A stretch of DNA of 64,000 nucleotides from Bacteroidota bacterium (GCA_027487835.1 JAIYCU010000044.1:186001-250000), one strand, 5' to 3'; shown: positions 8,492 through 17,650, numbered from the stretch's first letter. The notes: generated from the sequence alone by a model not told the origin. Program-made: numbers and translations.

Positions 8492-9595
8492 ATGAATTTT
8501 ACAAAGGATGAATTAAGCAATCTTGAATGGTGGAGAGGTTTTTTATCATTTCTTGTCTTTAGTGCACACATAGCGCAAATTATTTGGTTTCCTATTTATG
8601 GCAATAATGGTTTACTCGCCATTTTAATGTCAGGATTAGCCAATCTTTCTGTCGTTTTTTTCTTTGTTATTTCAGGCGTTTTAATATTTTTTAGTGCACA
8701 AAAATTATCGATAAACCATATTTTTGACTGGAAAAAATTCCTAATCAATAGAATGACAAGAATTTTTCCTAGCTATTATTTGGCCTTAATTATTTGTCTT
8801 GTTCTTATGATTTTTCTTACTGTTTTAAATGGGAATTCTTTTCAAATAGATAATGGCAGACTTGAAAATTTGGCTAGAAATGACTTTAGTGCAGGCACAT
8901 TAGATTTTGTTAAATCCCTATTTTTAATTAATTCGGATATTTTAAACCTGAATGGGCCCTTGTGGAGTTTATTTATTGAATGGTGGTTGTACATTAGTGC
9001 TATGTTTTTGTTTCTATTTTTTTCTAATGGTGGAAGTAGACAGTTTAAATTTTTATATTTTTTGCTATTTATTTTTTCATTGTATTTAAGTTCTGTGGGT
9101 TTAGGAAAAAGGGTAGTTCCTTATATAATAATTTGGTATTTTGGAGGAATTTATACCATTTATTTGCACAATAAGAATAGGTTATTCAATGTTTTAGTAT
9201 TTCTTTCACTAATTTTCATAGCTGTATTGATAAAGTTTTTTGGTATAGAGGTTCTAAACGTTAGGTCGGGTAATGGCTTAGGGTATTCTTGTTTTCAAAT
9301 ATTAATTTCAGTATTTTTTGTTTTAATCGGATTTAAGTTCTCAGGCAAATACTTTTTTAAAAAAATAGCGCCATTTTCTTATACACTTTATATTATACAT
9401 TTTCCTATAACTATGTTTTGCTTTGCTATTTTTATTAAATATTTCACGCTCAATAATTTATCTGCAATAGTTTTGACAATTTTTGTGCTTTTTCTTAACC
9501 TATTAATTTCCAAAAATATTGCAGTAATTTTTGAAGATAAATTTAGATTTAGAGTTTTATTTGAAAAACTTAGAGGTTTAAGGAGTTTTCGCTAA
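8492..9595 (+). CDS. Acyltransferase 3 (OafA/YrhL family) membrane protein
   Basis: The 367-residue protein has about ten membrane segments. RGFLSFLVFSAHIAQ near residue 15 contains the conserved Arg and catalytic His of acyltransferase 3. FFFVISGVLIFF, NRMTRIFPSYY and GPLWSLFIEWWLYI are typical following motifs. Such proteins O-acylate (usually O-acetylate) cell-surface polysaccharides across the inner membrane. It is transcribed to the right, away from xrtF, and stands 286 nt before the main operon, so it may be its own unit. Confidence 0.85.
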   Translation: MNFTKDELSNLEWWRGFLSFLVFSAHIAQIIWFPIYGNNGLLAILMSGLANLSVVFFFVISGVLIFFSAQKLSINHIFDWKKFLINRMTRIFPSYYLALIICLVLMIFLTVLNGNSFQIDNGRLENLARNDFSAGTLDFVKSLFLINSDILNLNGPLWSLFIEWWLYISAMFLFLFFSNGGSRQFKFLYFLLFIFSLYLSSVGLGKRVVPYIIIWYFGGIYTIYLHNKNRLFNVLVFLSLIFIAVLIKFFGIEVLNVRSGNGLGYSCFQILISVFFVLIGFKFSGKYFFKKIAPFSYTLYIIHFPITMFCFAIFIKYFTLNNLSAIVLTIFVLFLNLLISKNIAVIFEDKFRFRVLFEKLRGLRSFR

Positions 9596-9699
9596 CACAT
9601 TGGTTTGAGTAGAAATTGAATAAGGAATTTAATTGCAAATTAAAATTTATAAAGATTTGTTAATCTAGTTTTTCCTAACCTTCAAGATATATAAGGGGA

Positions 9700-9718
9700 T
9701 TACATTTTTAATGTAATG
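9700..9718. repeat. Perfect 19-nt inverted repeat upstream of the upxY promoter
   Basis: ATTACATT and AATGTAAT are exact reverse complements separated by TTT. The repeat ends 4 nt before the -33-like TTG of the candidate upxY promoter. This position and symmetry suit a binding site for a dimeric regulator. No regulator gene lies nearby, so the role is inferred. Confidence 0.5.
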
Positions 9719-9722
9719 GAAA

Positions 9723-9757
9723 TTGGAGCGGTGATTTTTTTTGATTATTAAGTTTGC
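9723..9757 (+). promoter_or_regulatory. Candidate main promoter of the polysaccharide operon
   Basis: TTG at 9723-9725 is followed after 23 nt by TAAGTTTGC at 9749-9757, an exact TAnnTTTGC box. Transcription would start near 9763 and give a leader of about 120 nt before upxY. That suits a gene family known in Bacteroides to act on the 5' leader of its own operon. A second, weaker candidate (TTTG at 9839-9842, TTAATTTG at 9864-9871) sits so close to the ATG that it would give an almost leaderless mRNA. Confidence 0.45.
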
Positions 9758-9881
9758 AGTTTGTTTTGAATTTTCTCATTTATCCAATTACCAAAAATCC
9801 TTGAAATGCCAACCAAATAAAAATTTACCCAAACATAATTTGCATAAAAGTGCATAAATCATCTTAATTTGCGAAACTTTT

Positions 9882-10439
9882 ATGATGAAAATACTCCCCA
9901 CTTCAGAAAAAAAATGGTATCTTGTTTATACAAATCCGCGTGCAGAGAAGAAAGTGGCAAAATCCTATGAGCAATTGGGGTTTGAGTATTTTTTACCTTT
10001 GCAAAGAACCATCAAACAGTGGAGCGATAGAAAGAAATGGGTTGAGGAGCCCTTGTTTAAAAGTTATGTTTTCATCAAAATAGACCTAGAGAAATCAATC
10101 TATCATGTTTTATCAGTGGCAGGAGCCTCAAGATTTGTTCAATTTAATGGTAGGGCCGCAGAGGTTGATGAGCGAGAAATTAACATTGTCAAAAAACTTT
10201 TAGGTAACCTGTCTGATTTAACCATCTTAAACTCTTCTACGGATTATTTGGAGCACGAAGAGGGAGATGCCATCGAAATAGTTGCAGGTCCTTTGATGGG
10301 ATGCGAAGGTAAATTTCTAAATAAAAAGGGCAGTCAAAGCGTTTTAATTGAATTAAAGACTATGCAACAAGTGGTTTGCGTATCTATGCCTTTAGCTTAT
10401 ATTCGCCCCAAGAACAATCCTAAAAATAAAATAGCATAA
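9882..10439 (+). CDS. upxY: UpxY-family NusG-like transcription antiterminator
   Basis: The 185-residue protein has a NusG N-terminal domain (KKWYLVYTNPRAEKKVAK, then PLFKSYVFIKI, residues about 10-70). A C-terminal KOW-like segment follows (EGDAIEIVAGPLMGCEGKF, about 126-145). In Bacteroides, UpxY proteins head capsule operons and let RNA polymerase read through the long operon by acting at the leader. The position as first gene, directly before wza and wzc, matches that role. Two adjacent ATGs could start it. Confidence 0.88.
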   Translation: MMKILPTSEKKWYLVYTNPRAEKKVAKSYEQLGFEYFLPLQRTIKQWSDRKKWVEEPLFKSYVFIKIDLEKSIYHVLSVAGASRFVQFNGRAAEVDEREINIVKKLLGNLSDLTILNSSTDYLEHEEGDAIEIVAGPLMGCEGKFLNKKGSQSVLIELKTMQQVVCVSMPLAYIRPKNNPKNKIA

Positions 10440-10440
10440 A

Positions 10441-11271
10441 ATGAAGTATAATTTTTTAAAAATGTTTAGGCTTGTTACCATACCAATGCTTTTCGGCTTG
10501 ATGTTCTTAACATCTTGTGTATCCAATAAGAGATTCGTTTATATTCAAGATAAAGGAAATGTTAAGATGGATTCCTCACAACATATTATAATAGAACCCT
10601 ATAATTATAAAATTCAGAATGGAGATATTTTGTATATTAGTTTAATGTCTGAGGATGATCGTATAAATAAATTATTTGTCCCAAGTGCTCAAACAGCTCA
10701 AGGCGGTGGAGTTGGGGGAGGAATGGGGTCTCCTTTTTATTTTACAGGTTTTACAGTGGATCCAGAAGGAAAGGTTGAGTTGCCTTATGTAGGAAAAATA
10801 TCGGTTGCTGGCTTAGATTTGAATGGTGCTCGGGCAATGCTATCTTCAGAGTTAGCGAAATATTTTAAAGTTTTTTTCTTACAAGTAAAAATGGCTGAAT
10901 TTAGGTTTAGTATCATGGGGGCAGTTAATTCACCAGGCCAATTCTTTTTTCAACAAAATAAAGTTAGTATTTTAGATGCCATATTGAAAGCAGGTGATTT
11001 AAAAGATAACGCTATCCGTCACGAAATACAATTATTTAGACAATACCCAGAAGGGGTGAAAATGATTACAATTGATTTAACCGATCGCAGAATTATGAAC
11101 TCTCCTTATTGGTATATTCAACCCAATGATTTAGTGTATGTGATACCACTTAAATCAAGGGCAATTGGAGACTTTTCTAGTTTTCAGGCCTCAATGGGGT
11201 CAATTGGACCAATTATTAACAGTCTCTTTTTTGTTGTAAATGCATACATTTTATTTAGAGCCATCAGATAA
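10441..11271 (+). CDS. wza: Polysaccharide export outer-membrane lipoprotein (Wza-like)
   Basis: The 276-residue protein has a lipoprotein signal ending in LMFLTSC with the lipidated Cys at residue 26. A Poly_export domain (YKIQNGDILYISLMS, residues about 57-150) precedes an SLBB-like stretch (FSIMGAVNSPGQFFF, about 155-170). A hydrophobic C-terminal helix follows. It forms the outer-membrane channel for polysaccharide, working with the adjacent Wzc. It starts 1 nt after upxY and its stop shares one base with the start of wzc, so the three are translationally linked. Confidence 0.9.
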   Translation: MKYNFLKMFRLVTIPMLFGLMFLTSCVSNKRFVYIQDKGNVKMDSSQHIIIEPYNYKIQNGDILYISLMSEDDRINKLFVPSAQTAQGGGVGGGMGSPFYFTGFTVDPEGKVELPYVGKISVAGLDLNGARAMLSSELAKYFKVFFLQVKMAEFRFSIMGAVNSPGQFFFQQNKVSILDAILKAGDLKDNAIRHEIQLFRQYPEGVKMITIDLTDRRIMNSPYWYIQPNDLVYVIPLKSRAIGDFSSFQASMGSIGPIINSLFFVVNAYILFRAIR

Positions 11272-13784
11272 TGAAAAACCATAACAAAAATGACGATAAG
11301 GAGGATTTTGTTCCAAAGAATAAGGTCACAGAAATTCCTTTAGATTTCAAAGTAGTAATAGGAAAGGTCCTTTCCTTTTTGCCTATTTTCATTTTGTCCA
11401 TAGGATTTTCTATGCTGATTGCCTGGACGGTGACTAGGTATTCAGAAAGCAGGTTTTCAGTATCGGGTAGCATTTTGCTTAAAGAAAAAGCAAGGGGTAG
11501 CACGGCAGGATTAGAAAATTTCATAGAAGGAATGGAGTTGCTTTCTGTAAATAGAAACATTGAAAATGAGATTGCTATTTTGCGTTCAAAGAAAATGGTA
11601 TTAGAAACAATCAAAAAGCTTGATTTTGGTATTTCAGTTAAACAAAAGGGTTCAATTTTAGACCAAGATTTGTTTCGAAACACACCCTTTATCATAGAAA
11701 TTGATAGCAACCATGTTCAGCTAATGGGCACAGATATTAAATGCAAGTTTATTGATGATAAATCTGTTGAAGTATGGGTGGAAGAACCTGGATATCCATA
11801 TATTATTAAGACTGGCGAGTATTTAAATGGGGAACAAATTTTAGAGAAAAAAGTATTTGATTTGGATAAGGGAGTTTTTACAGAAAATTTAGGGTTTAAA
11901 ATTAATGTTTGGAATAAAACAGCCATAAAGCCATCAACTGAGTTTCATATTAAGTTTTTAAACAACGAAATGCAACTGGGTCTTTTTTATGGGCAATATT
12001 CAGTTTTTCCTTTAAATAAGCAATCTTCCATTTTGAGTATAAGTATGGAAACACCAAACCCAGCCAAGGCCCAAGTATTCATCAATGAGCTATTCGATAC
12101 TTATTTAGAAACGGATCTTAATGAAAAATCTGCAGTAACAAAAAGGACTATTTCATTTATTGACGAACAGTTAAGTATTGTTGCAGATACCTTAGGAATT
12201 GTAGAGAATGAGTTAAGCAATTTTAGAAACTTAAATAAAATAGTGTCGATTGAATCTAAAGCAGGAGAATTAGTTAGGGTAATGGTGCAATTGGAAAGCG
12301 ACAAAGTTAAATTGCAACTGCAGAATCGTTACCTTGATTACCTAGAATCCTACATTAAAGATTCAAAACCACTAGACGAATTGGTATTACCCGGAGTTGC
12401 TGGAATTGAAGATAATTCAATTAAAAATATTACAGATAAGATGATAGAACTTTATGTAAAGAAAAAGACATTAGATGCCAGCTATCACCCTAAAAACCCT
12501 ATTTTTATAGAAACAAATCAAGCTCTATTAGGACTTACAGAAGCAGTTTTAGAATCAATAAAAGGATTTCGTAGCAGTTTGAAAATTAACAATAAATTTA
12601 TTGATGATCAGATGTTGAAAATTAATGATCAAATAAGTTTATTACCAGAAACTGAACAAAAAATGATAAGAATGAATAGGAAATTCTTACTTAGTGATAA
12701 ATTATATACATACTTATTAGAAAAAAGAGCAGAAGCTGGTATTGCTGGAGCGGGCGTAGAACCTGATAGCAAAGTTGTGGAGGAAGCAGCCATACGAGAT
12801 CAAACTTTCCCAAAGCCTACGAATAATTATATACTTGCTTTTAGTATTGGATTAGTTTTACCGCTTATTTTTATATTAACTTTTGAATTTTTCAATCAGG
12901 ATATTAAGAATCACAGCCACCTGCAAGAGTTTACTCGAATTCCTTTAGTTGGAACGATTAATCATAATGACAAAAACACAGCGCTTGTAATTGCCAATCA
13001 TCCTAAGTCCCAAATTTCTGAATCATTTAGAACGCTCAGAAGCAATATTGCATATATTGGAGAGAAAAAGGGAAAGCGTACGATTATGGTTACCTCAACA
13101 ATTTCTGGGGAAGGAAAAACCTTTGTAAGTATGAATTTAGCTTCTGTATTGGCAATAGGTGGATATAAAACTATTTTAGTTGGAGTTGATTTAAGAAAGC
13201 CTAAGATTTTTCAGGATTTTAAACTTGATAACAGTTTTGGTTTAAGTAATTACTTAATCGGGAAAGCATCAATCGAACAAATAATTCAGCCAACAGGTTT
13301 AGAAAATTTAAGTGTAATTACAGCAGGTCCAACTCCTCCCAACCCATCCGAGTTAATTATGTCAGATAGCTTTTATGATGCAATAAATAACTTGAAAGAA
13401 AAGTTTGATTTTGTTATTTTAGATACGCCTCCTATCGGCTTGGTAGCTGATGGATTAGATATCATGAAACATGTAGATGTGGTTCTTTACGTGGCAAGAC
13501 AAAATGTTTCCAAGAAAACTTTCTTTGGAATGATCAATGAAATCTATTCAAATGAATCCAATAAAAATATTGGTTTAGTTTTCAATGACGTAAACTTTGC
13601 AACAGTTTATGGATACGGCTATGGTGCTTATGGCTATGGTTATGGTTACTCAAGTGGCTACGGCAGTGGTTATGGTTATGGCTATGGTTATGGTTATGGC
13701 TATGGTTATGGTTATGGTTATGGTTATGGCGAAAGTGAAGATTCAGCAGAAAAACCTCTTTGGAAGCGCATACTTGGATTTTAA
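11271..13784 (+). CDS. wzc: Wzc-like chain-length regulator and BY-kinase with Tyr-Gly tail
   Basis: The 837-residue inner-membrane protein has a Wzz-type N-terminal helix (about 28-50), a long periplasmic coiled region and a second helix near 518-535. The cytoplasmic BY-kinase domain has Walker A TISGEGKTF near 608, Walker A' ILVGVDLRKPK near 634 (Gly replaces the first Asp of the usual DxD) and Walker B FVILDTPPIG near 713. The C-terminus (about 780-820) is almost pure Tyr-Gly with 18 tyrosines by my count, then an acidic/basic end. BY-kinases autophosphorylate such tyrosine clusters, and the phosphorylation state controls polymer length and export. It acts with Wza. Confidence 0.92.
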   Translation: MKNHNKNDDKEDFVPKNKVTEIPLDFKVVIGKVLSFLPIFILSIGFSMLIAWTVTRYSESRFSVSGSILLKEKARGSTAGLENFIEGMELLSVNRNIENEIAILRSKKMVLETIKKLDFGISVKQKGSILDQDLFRNTPFIIEIDSNHVQLMGTDIKCKFIDDKSVEVWVEEPGYPYIIKTGEYLNGEQILEKKVFDLDKGVFTENLGFKINVWNKTAIKPSTEFHIKFLNNEMQLGLFYGQYSVFPLNKQSSILSISMETPNPAKAQVFINELFDTYLETDLNEKSAVTKRTISFIDEQLSIVADTLGIVENELSNFRNLNKIVSIESKAGELVRVMVQLESDKVKLQLQNRYLDYLESYIKDSKPLDELVLPGVAGIEDNSIKNITDKMIELYVKKKTLDASYHPKNPIFIETNQALLGLTEAVLESIKGFRSSLKINNKFIDDQMLKINDQISLLPETEQKMIRMNRKFLLSDKLYTYLLEKRAEAGIAGAGVEPDSKVVEEAAIRDQTFPKPTNNYILAFSIGLVLPLIFILTFEFFNQDIKNHSHLQEFTRIPLVGTINHNDKNTALVIANHPKSQISESFRTLRSNIAYIGEKKGKRTIMVTSTISGEGKTFVSMNLASVLAIGGYKTILVGVDLRKPKIFQDFKLDNSFGLSNYLIGKASIEQIIQPTGLENLSVITAGPTPPNPSELIMSDSFYDAINNLKEKFDFVILDTPPIGLVADGLDIMKHVDVVLYVARQNVSKKTFFGMINEIYSNESNKNIGLVFNDVNFATVYGYGYGAYGYGYGYSSGYGSGYGYGYGYGYGYGYGYGYGYGESEDSAEKPLWKRILGF
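13608..13730 (+). repeat. Tandem 6-nt repeat encoding the Wzc Tyr-Gly tail
   Basis: The coding repeat unit is TATGGY. Positions 13671-13730 hold ten uninterrupted units and 13608-13670 hold a degenerate version broken by Ala, Ser-Ser-Gly and Ser-Gly. Because the unit is 6 nt, slippage would add or remove Tyr-Gly pairs without a frameshift. Confidence 0.85.
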
Positions 13785-14123
13785 TTCAGGATTCCATTGA
13801 AGTTTAATTTATTTTTGATACAGTTTTTATGGTTATGTAGGTCGCAAATTGTGACTCACGATGCGAAGCTGTGTAGGTTAATTATGTTTCTATAACAATA
13901 ATTAGAAAATTTCAGGTTTTTTGACAAACAACCTGGATAGTTAGAGACTAGATTTTTTTAATTGGGATTATAATGATTTTAGGAAAAGTAAAAGTTTATT
14001 TTTAAACTTTTTAGTAGTGGATATTTGAAAAGAAATCTTAAGACTTAAATTAAATAATTATTTAATTGCATAACAATGGTAATATGAAATTTTTAAGATT
14101 AAATTAAATGTAATAAATTGTAA
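13785..14123. other. 339-nt gap between wzc and tviB with small inverted repeats
   Basis: No coding sequence is visible. CAGGTT (13913-13918) and AACCTG (13930-13935) form a 6-bp stem with an 11-nt loop. An A/T-only perfect 20-nt palindrome sits at 14048-14067. A one-mismatch -7 box, GATATTTG, is at 14020-14027 without a clear -33 partner. The gap may contain a partial terminator and a secondary promoter for the sugar-synthesis genes, but none of these signals is strong. Confidence 0.4.
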
Positions 14124-15410
14124 ATGAAAAATACTAAAATTGCAGTCATTGGGCTGGGTTATGTTGGCCTTCCATTAGCAGTGGCTTTTGCGGAAAAATA
14201 TTTTGTTGTAGGTTTAGACATTAACCAAAACAGAATTGACCAACTCAATTCAGGAAAAGATTTTACCTTAGAGATTGAAGATAATTTGCTCAATAAGGTT
14301 TTAATTAAAGATCTAAATTCCCCTAAGCATGGTTTATTCTGCACCTCAAATTTAAGTGAAATTGGAGATTGTAATGTCTTCATTATTACTGTACCAACCC
14401 CTACAGATAAGCATAATAGGCCAGTTTTAACACCCTTAATTAAAGCAAGTGAAACTGTTGGAAAAATTTTGAAGAAAGGTGATATCGTTGTTTATGAAAG
14501 TACAGTTTATCCAGGCGTGACCGAAGATGAATGTGTACCAGTTTTGGAAAAAACCTCTGGACTTGTTTTTAATAAAGATTTTTTTGCTGGGTATTCTCCT
14601 GAAAGGATTAATCCTGGCGACAAAGAACATACAGTTACTAAAATATTAAAGGTTACCAGTGGATCAACTCCTGAAATAGCGGAGGTTGTCGATCAATTGT
14701 ATAAAAGTATAATTGTAGCAGGAACTCATAAGGCAAGTTGTATAAAAGTTGCAGAAGCAGCTAAAGTTATTGAAAATTCACAACGCGATATAAATATTGC
14801 ATTTGTGAATGAGCTATCCAAAATTTTTTATAAGCTTAATATAGATACAAATGAGGTTTTAGAAGCTGCTGGAACCAAATGGAATTTTCTAAAGTTCAAA
14901 CCAGGACTTGTTGGAGGTCATTGTATCGGTGTTGACCCATATTACCTTGCTCAAAAGGCCCAAGAAGTAGGTTATCATCCCGAAATTATTCTCTCTGGAA
15001 GGCGATTAAATGATGGCATGGGTGCTTATGTGGCAGAAGAAGTTGTGAAATTGATGGTCAAAAAGAACGTTCAAGTAAAAAACGCAAAATGTTTGGTATT
15101 AGGTTTTACTTTTAAAGAAAACTGTCCAGATGTTCGCAATACAAAAGTGATAGACATTATTAAAGAACTTAAAAGTTTTAATATAATGCCAGTTGTATTT
15201 GACCCATGGGCTGATCCAGCTGAAGTTGAACATGAATATGGGCTCAAAGTAGTAAATTCATTACCAGACGGTAAATACGAATCTATTATTTTGGCCGTAG
15301 CACATAATGAATTCAAAGAAATAGCTGTTGAAGAACTTTTAGTAGACAATGGGGTAATCTTTGATGTGAAGGGTTTTCTTCCGCGAACAATTGTGGATGC
15401 TAGGTTATAG
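14124..15410 (+). CDS. tviB: Nucleotide-sugar dehydrogenase (TviB/WbpO type, UDP-HexNAc to UDP-HexNAcA)
   Basis: The 428-residue protein has an N-terminal Rossmann motif ([16 protein letters not shown], residues 8-23), the central region with TPTDKHNRP, catalytic Cys267 in [12 protein letters not shown], and a C-terminal UDP-binding domain with [13 protein letters not shown]. The sequence pattern fits the UDP-N-acetylhexosamine 6-dehydrogenases of the Vi-antigen type. It would oxidise UDP-GlcNAc or UDP-GalNAc to the uronic acid using two NAD+. The next gene, 3 nt on, is a TviC/WbpP-like 4-epimerase, which together would give UDP-GalNAcA. Confidence 0.88.
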   Translation: MKNTKIAVIGLGYVGLPLAVAFAEKYFVVGLDINQNRIDQLNSGKDFTLEIEDNLLNKVLIKDLNSPKHGLFCTSNLSEIGDCNVFIITVPTPTDKHNRPVLTPLIKASETVGKILKKGDIVVYESTVYPGVTEDECVPVLEKTSGLVFNKDFFAGYSPERINPGDKEHTVTKILKVTSGSTPEIAEVVDQLYKSIIVAGTHKASCIKVAEAAKVIENSQRDINIAFVNELSKIFYKLNIDTNEVLEAAGTKWNFLKFKPGLVGGHCIGVDPYYLAQKAQEVGYHPEIILSGRRLNDGMGAYVAEEVVKLMVKKNVQVKNAKCLVLGFTFKENCPDVRNTKVIDIIKELKSFNIMPVVFDPWADPAEVEHEYGLKVVNSLPDGKYESIILAVAHNEFKEIAVEELLVDNGVIFDVKGFLPRTIVDARL

Positions 15411-15413
15411 TTT

Positions 15414-16364
15414 ATGAAAATACTAATTACAGGAGGTGCAGGTTTTATCGGTTCAAACTTAGTACGCCATTTTTTACAGCTTGAAGGAATAACCAAGGTT
15501 AGAGTCTTGGATAACCTTGCCACTGGTAAAATGTTAAATATTGAACCCTTTATCATAAATCCTAAATTTGAATTTTTTGAAGGTGATATTAGAGACCCAG
15601 AAACTTGTGAGAAGGCCTGCGAAGGGATTAATTTAATTTCTCATCAAGCAGCACTTGGTTCAGTGCCTCGCAGCATAAAAGAGCCTTTAAATTCTCACCA
15701 AGTAAATGTAAATGGCTTTCTAAATATTTTGGAAGCTGCCAAGCATAATGGCATAAAAAGAATTGTATATGCATCCTCTTCTTCCGTATATGGCGATTTA
15801 AATGAATCCCCTAAAGTAGAAAGTAGACTTGGGAAAATTTTGTCGCCATATGCTGCAACCAAAATGACCAATGAATTATATGCTGAGGCTTATTCAAAAA
15901 ATTATGGTATAACCCTTATTGGACTTCGGTATTTCAATGTTTTTGGTCCGAATCAAGATCCATTTGGACCTTATGCAGCTGTAATTCCATTGTTTATAAA
16001 AGCAGCATTGAAAGGCCAACCTCCGATAATAAATGGAGATGGAACCATTACCAGAGACTTTACACCAGTAACAAATGTTGTACAAATAAATGAAAAGGCT
16101 TTGTTCACAAATTTAGAAGTTGGAAAGCATTATGTTTTTAATGTTGCGTGCGGACAAACCACCGACTTAAACACAATTTGGAACACGATACAATCTATTC
16201 TCGGAGTTAATATTCCTGCCCAATATGGACCCAATAGGCCAGGTGATATTTTAAGCAGTTTAGCGGACATTGATGCTGCCACTTCTATCCTAAATTACAA
16301 GCCTACTTCAAACTTAAAAGAGTATTTATCTGATACAATATCATACTACAAAAATTTAGTTTAG
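15414..16364 (+). CDS. tviC: UDP-N-acetylhexosamine(uronate) 4-epimerase (TviC/WbpP type SDR)
   Basis: The 316-residue extended SDR has NAD motif GGAGFIGSNLVRHF (residues 7-20), active-site region YASSSSVYGDL near 119-129 and the catalytic Tyr146-x3-Lys150 pair in SPYAATK. It is shorter by some 20 residues than typical WbpP. Pairing with a TviB-like dehydrogenase points to the GlcNAcA/GalNAcA branch. An alternative is another hexose 4-epimerase, which the sequence alone does not exclude. Confidence 0.8.
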   Translation: MKILITGGAGFIGSNLVRHFLQLEGITKVRVLDNLATGKMLNIEPFIINPKFEFFEGDIRDPETCEKACEGINLISHQAALGSVPRSIKEPLNSHQVNVNGFLNILEAAKHNGIKRIVYASSSSVYGDLNESPKVESRLGKILSPYAATKMTNELYAEAYSKNYGITLIGLRYFNVFGPNQDPFGPYAAVIPLFIKAALKGQPPIINGDGTITRDFTPVTNVVQINEKALFTNLEVGKHYVFNVACGQTTDLNTIWNTIQSILGVNIPAQYGPNRPGDILSSLADIDAATSILNYKPTSNLKEYLSDTISYYKNLV

Positions 16365-16369
16365 GTATA

Positions 16370-17650
16370 ATGGAATTGAACTCTATTACATTTAAAGACT
16401 ACAAACCAGCGGCTTCCCGTACTGATAAATATGCCTCTTTTTTTGTTTTTTTAATTTGGCCCCTTTTAGGACTATTTCTTTCAATTCGTCATTATAAATT
16501 TAAAAACTCGAAAAATATTATATGGTTTTTTAGCATTTTTATAGGGTTAAGTTTTTCATTTTCTGATGGAAGTGATTCTAATAGGTACCGCAATAATTTG
16601 ATAAATTTGCATGCAAAGCAACATTATTCATTTGCCGAATTTTTAGACTATACCCTCGGAGAAGAATCTAATTCAATAGATTTTGTGCAGCCTCTTATCA
16701 ATTTTTTGGTTTCAAGATTTACAGCCAATGAGTTTATACTTTTTGGAGTTTATGGTTTGGTGTTTGGCTACTTTTACTCGAGGAATGTTTATTACCTAAT
16801 AAACAAAGTAAAAGAAAAGGTTAAAATTGAGGCACTTGGTTTTCTTGTCTTGTTTGCTATCTTAGTTCCGCCATGGAGTATAAATGGTTTTAGGTATTGG
16901 ACAGCAACACATATTTTTTTTTATGGTCTAATTCAGTATTTCGAAGGTAATAAAAAGGGATTACTTGCAATTATAAGTTCAGTTTTTGTTCATTATACCT
17001 ATATGTTAGGTCTTTTTTTATTTGCTTTCTATTTTGTAGTTGGTAATAGACTTAATTTATATTTTTTAATTTATATTTTGAGTTTGTTTCTCTCTTTTGT
17101 TGATATTACAGTGGTAAAGTCATTTACTGAAAAATACTCTTCTGAAAAAGTACAGAATAGAACCAGCACTTACCTCAGTGAGGAATATTCTGAGTCATAT
17201 TTTGAGCAAGAAGGGAGTGTGAATTGGTACATGAAGTACCGATATGATTTTATTAAAATATTGGTCGCTGGAAGTTATTTTTGGATTTTTTTTGCTAGGC
17301 AAAAACTCATAAGGCAAAATTTAATGATGCTTAAACTTTTTTGCATTGGATTAATATTCATGTCATTTGCGAACATAAATCAGAGCATACCAGGGATGGT
17401 AAGATTTTTTTACATTGGTTTTATGTCTGTAACAGTTATGTTATTTCTTTTCTTTCAATTGTTAAAATTTAAACGAAGACCAGATTGGTATAAATTTGCT
17501 TCAGTTCTCTTCGTATTTTTATTTTGTATAGTTGAATTGAGAATAGGTTTTGATAGTTTAACCCTTGCAACATTGGTTGGAAATCCATTTACTGTTGGAT
17601 GGTTTGATAAGTCTATAACTTTATTTCAATTTATTTTTGGTGGAAGATAA
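16370..17650 (+). CDS. EpsG-family membrane protein, likely repeat-unit polymerase (Wzy role)
   Basis: The 426-residue protein has about ten membrane segments. SDGSDSNRYRNN near residue 64 and PPWSINGFRYWTATHIFFYG near 165 are the signature type of EpsG proteins (acidic/Arg first loop, then NxxRxxxA-like). EpsG proteins are thought to polymerise exopolysaccharide repeat units. It is the only polymerase-like protein I recognise in the main cluster. It lies between the uronic-acid genes and the cupin genes, with 5 nt upstream and a 1-nt overlap downstream. Confidence 0.75.
   Translation: MELNSITFKDYKPAASRTDKYASFFVFLIWPLLGLFLSIRHYKFKNSKNIIWFFSIFIGLSFSFSDGSDSNRYRNNLINLHAKQHYSFAEFLDYTLGEESNSIDFVQPLINFLVSRFTANEFILFGVYGLVFGYFYSRNVYYLINKVKEKVKIEALGFLVLFAILVPPWSINGFRYWTATHIFFYGLIQYFEGNKKGLLAIISSVFVHYTYMLGLFLFAFYFVVGNRLNLYFLIYILSLFLSFVDITVVKSFTEKYSSEKVQNRTSTYLSEEYSESYFEQEGSVNWYMKYRYDFIKILVAGSYFWIFFARQKLIRQNLMMLKLFCIGLIFMSFANINQSIPGMVRFFYIGFMSVTVMLFLFFQLLKFKRRPDWYKFASVLFVFLFCIVELRIGFDSLTLATLVGNPFTVGWFDKSITLFQFIFGGR

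Noticed and set aside
11264-11710. Minus-strand ORF of 148 residues opposite the wzc start
   Set aside because: Antisense to the Wzc N-terminal region; composition is a mirror of the coding strand and no family is recognised.
13597-13800. Plus-strand ORF with a Met-Val repeat protein
   Set aside because: It is the +1-frame shadow of the Tyr-Gly repeat in wzc; the repeat codons alone keep it open.
15071-15556. Minus-strand ORF of 161 residues across the tviB/tviC junction
   Set aside because: Overlaps two clear genes on the other strand and resembles no known protein.
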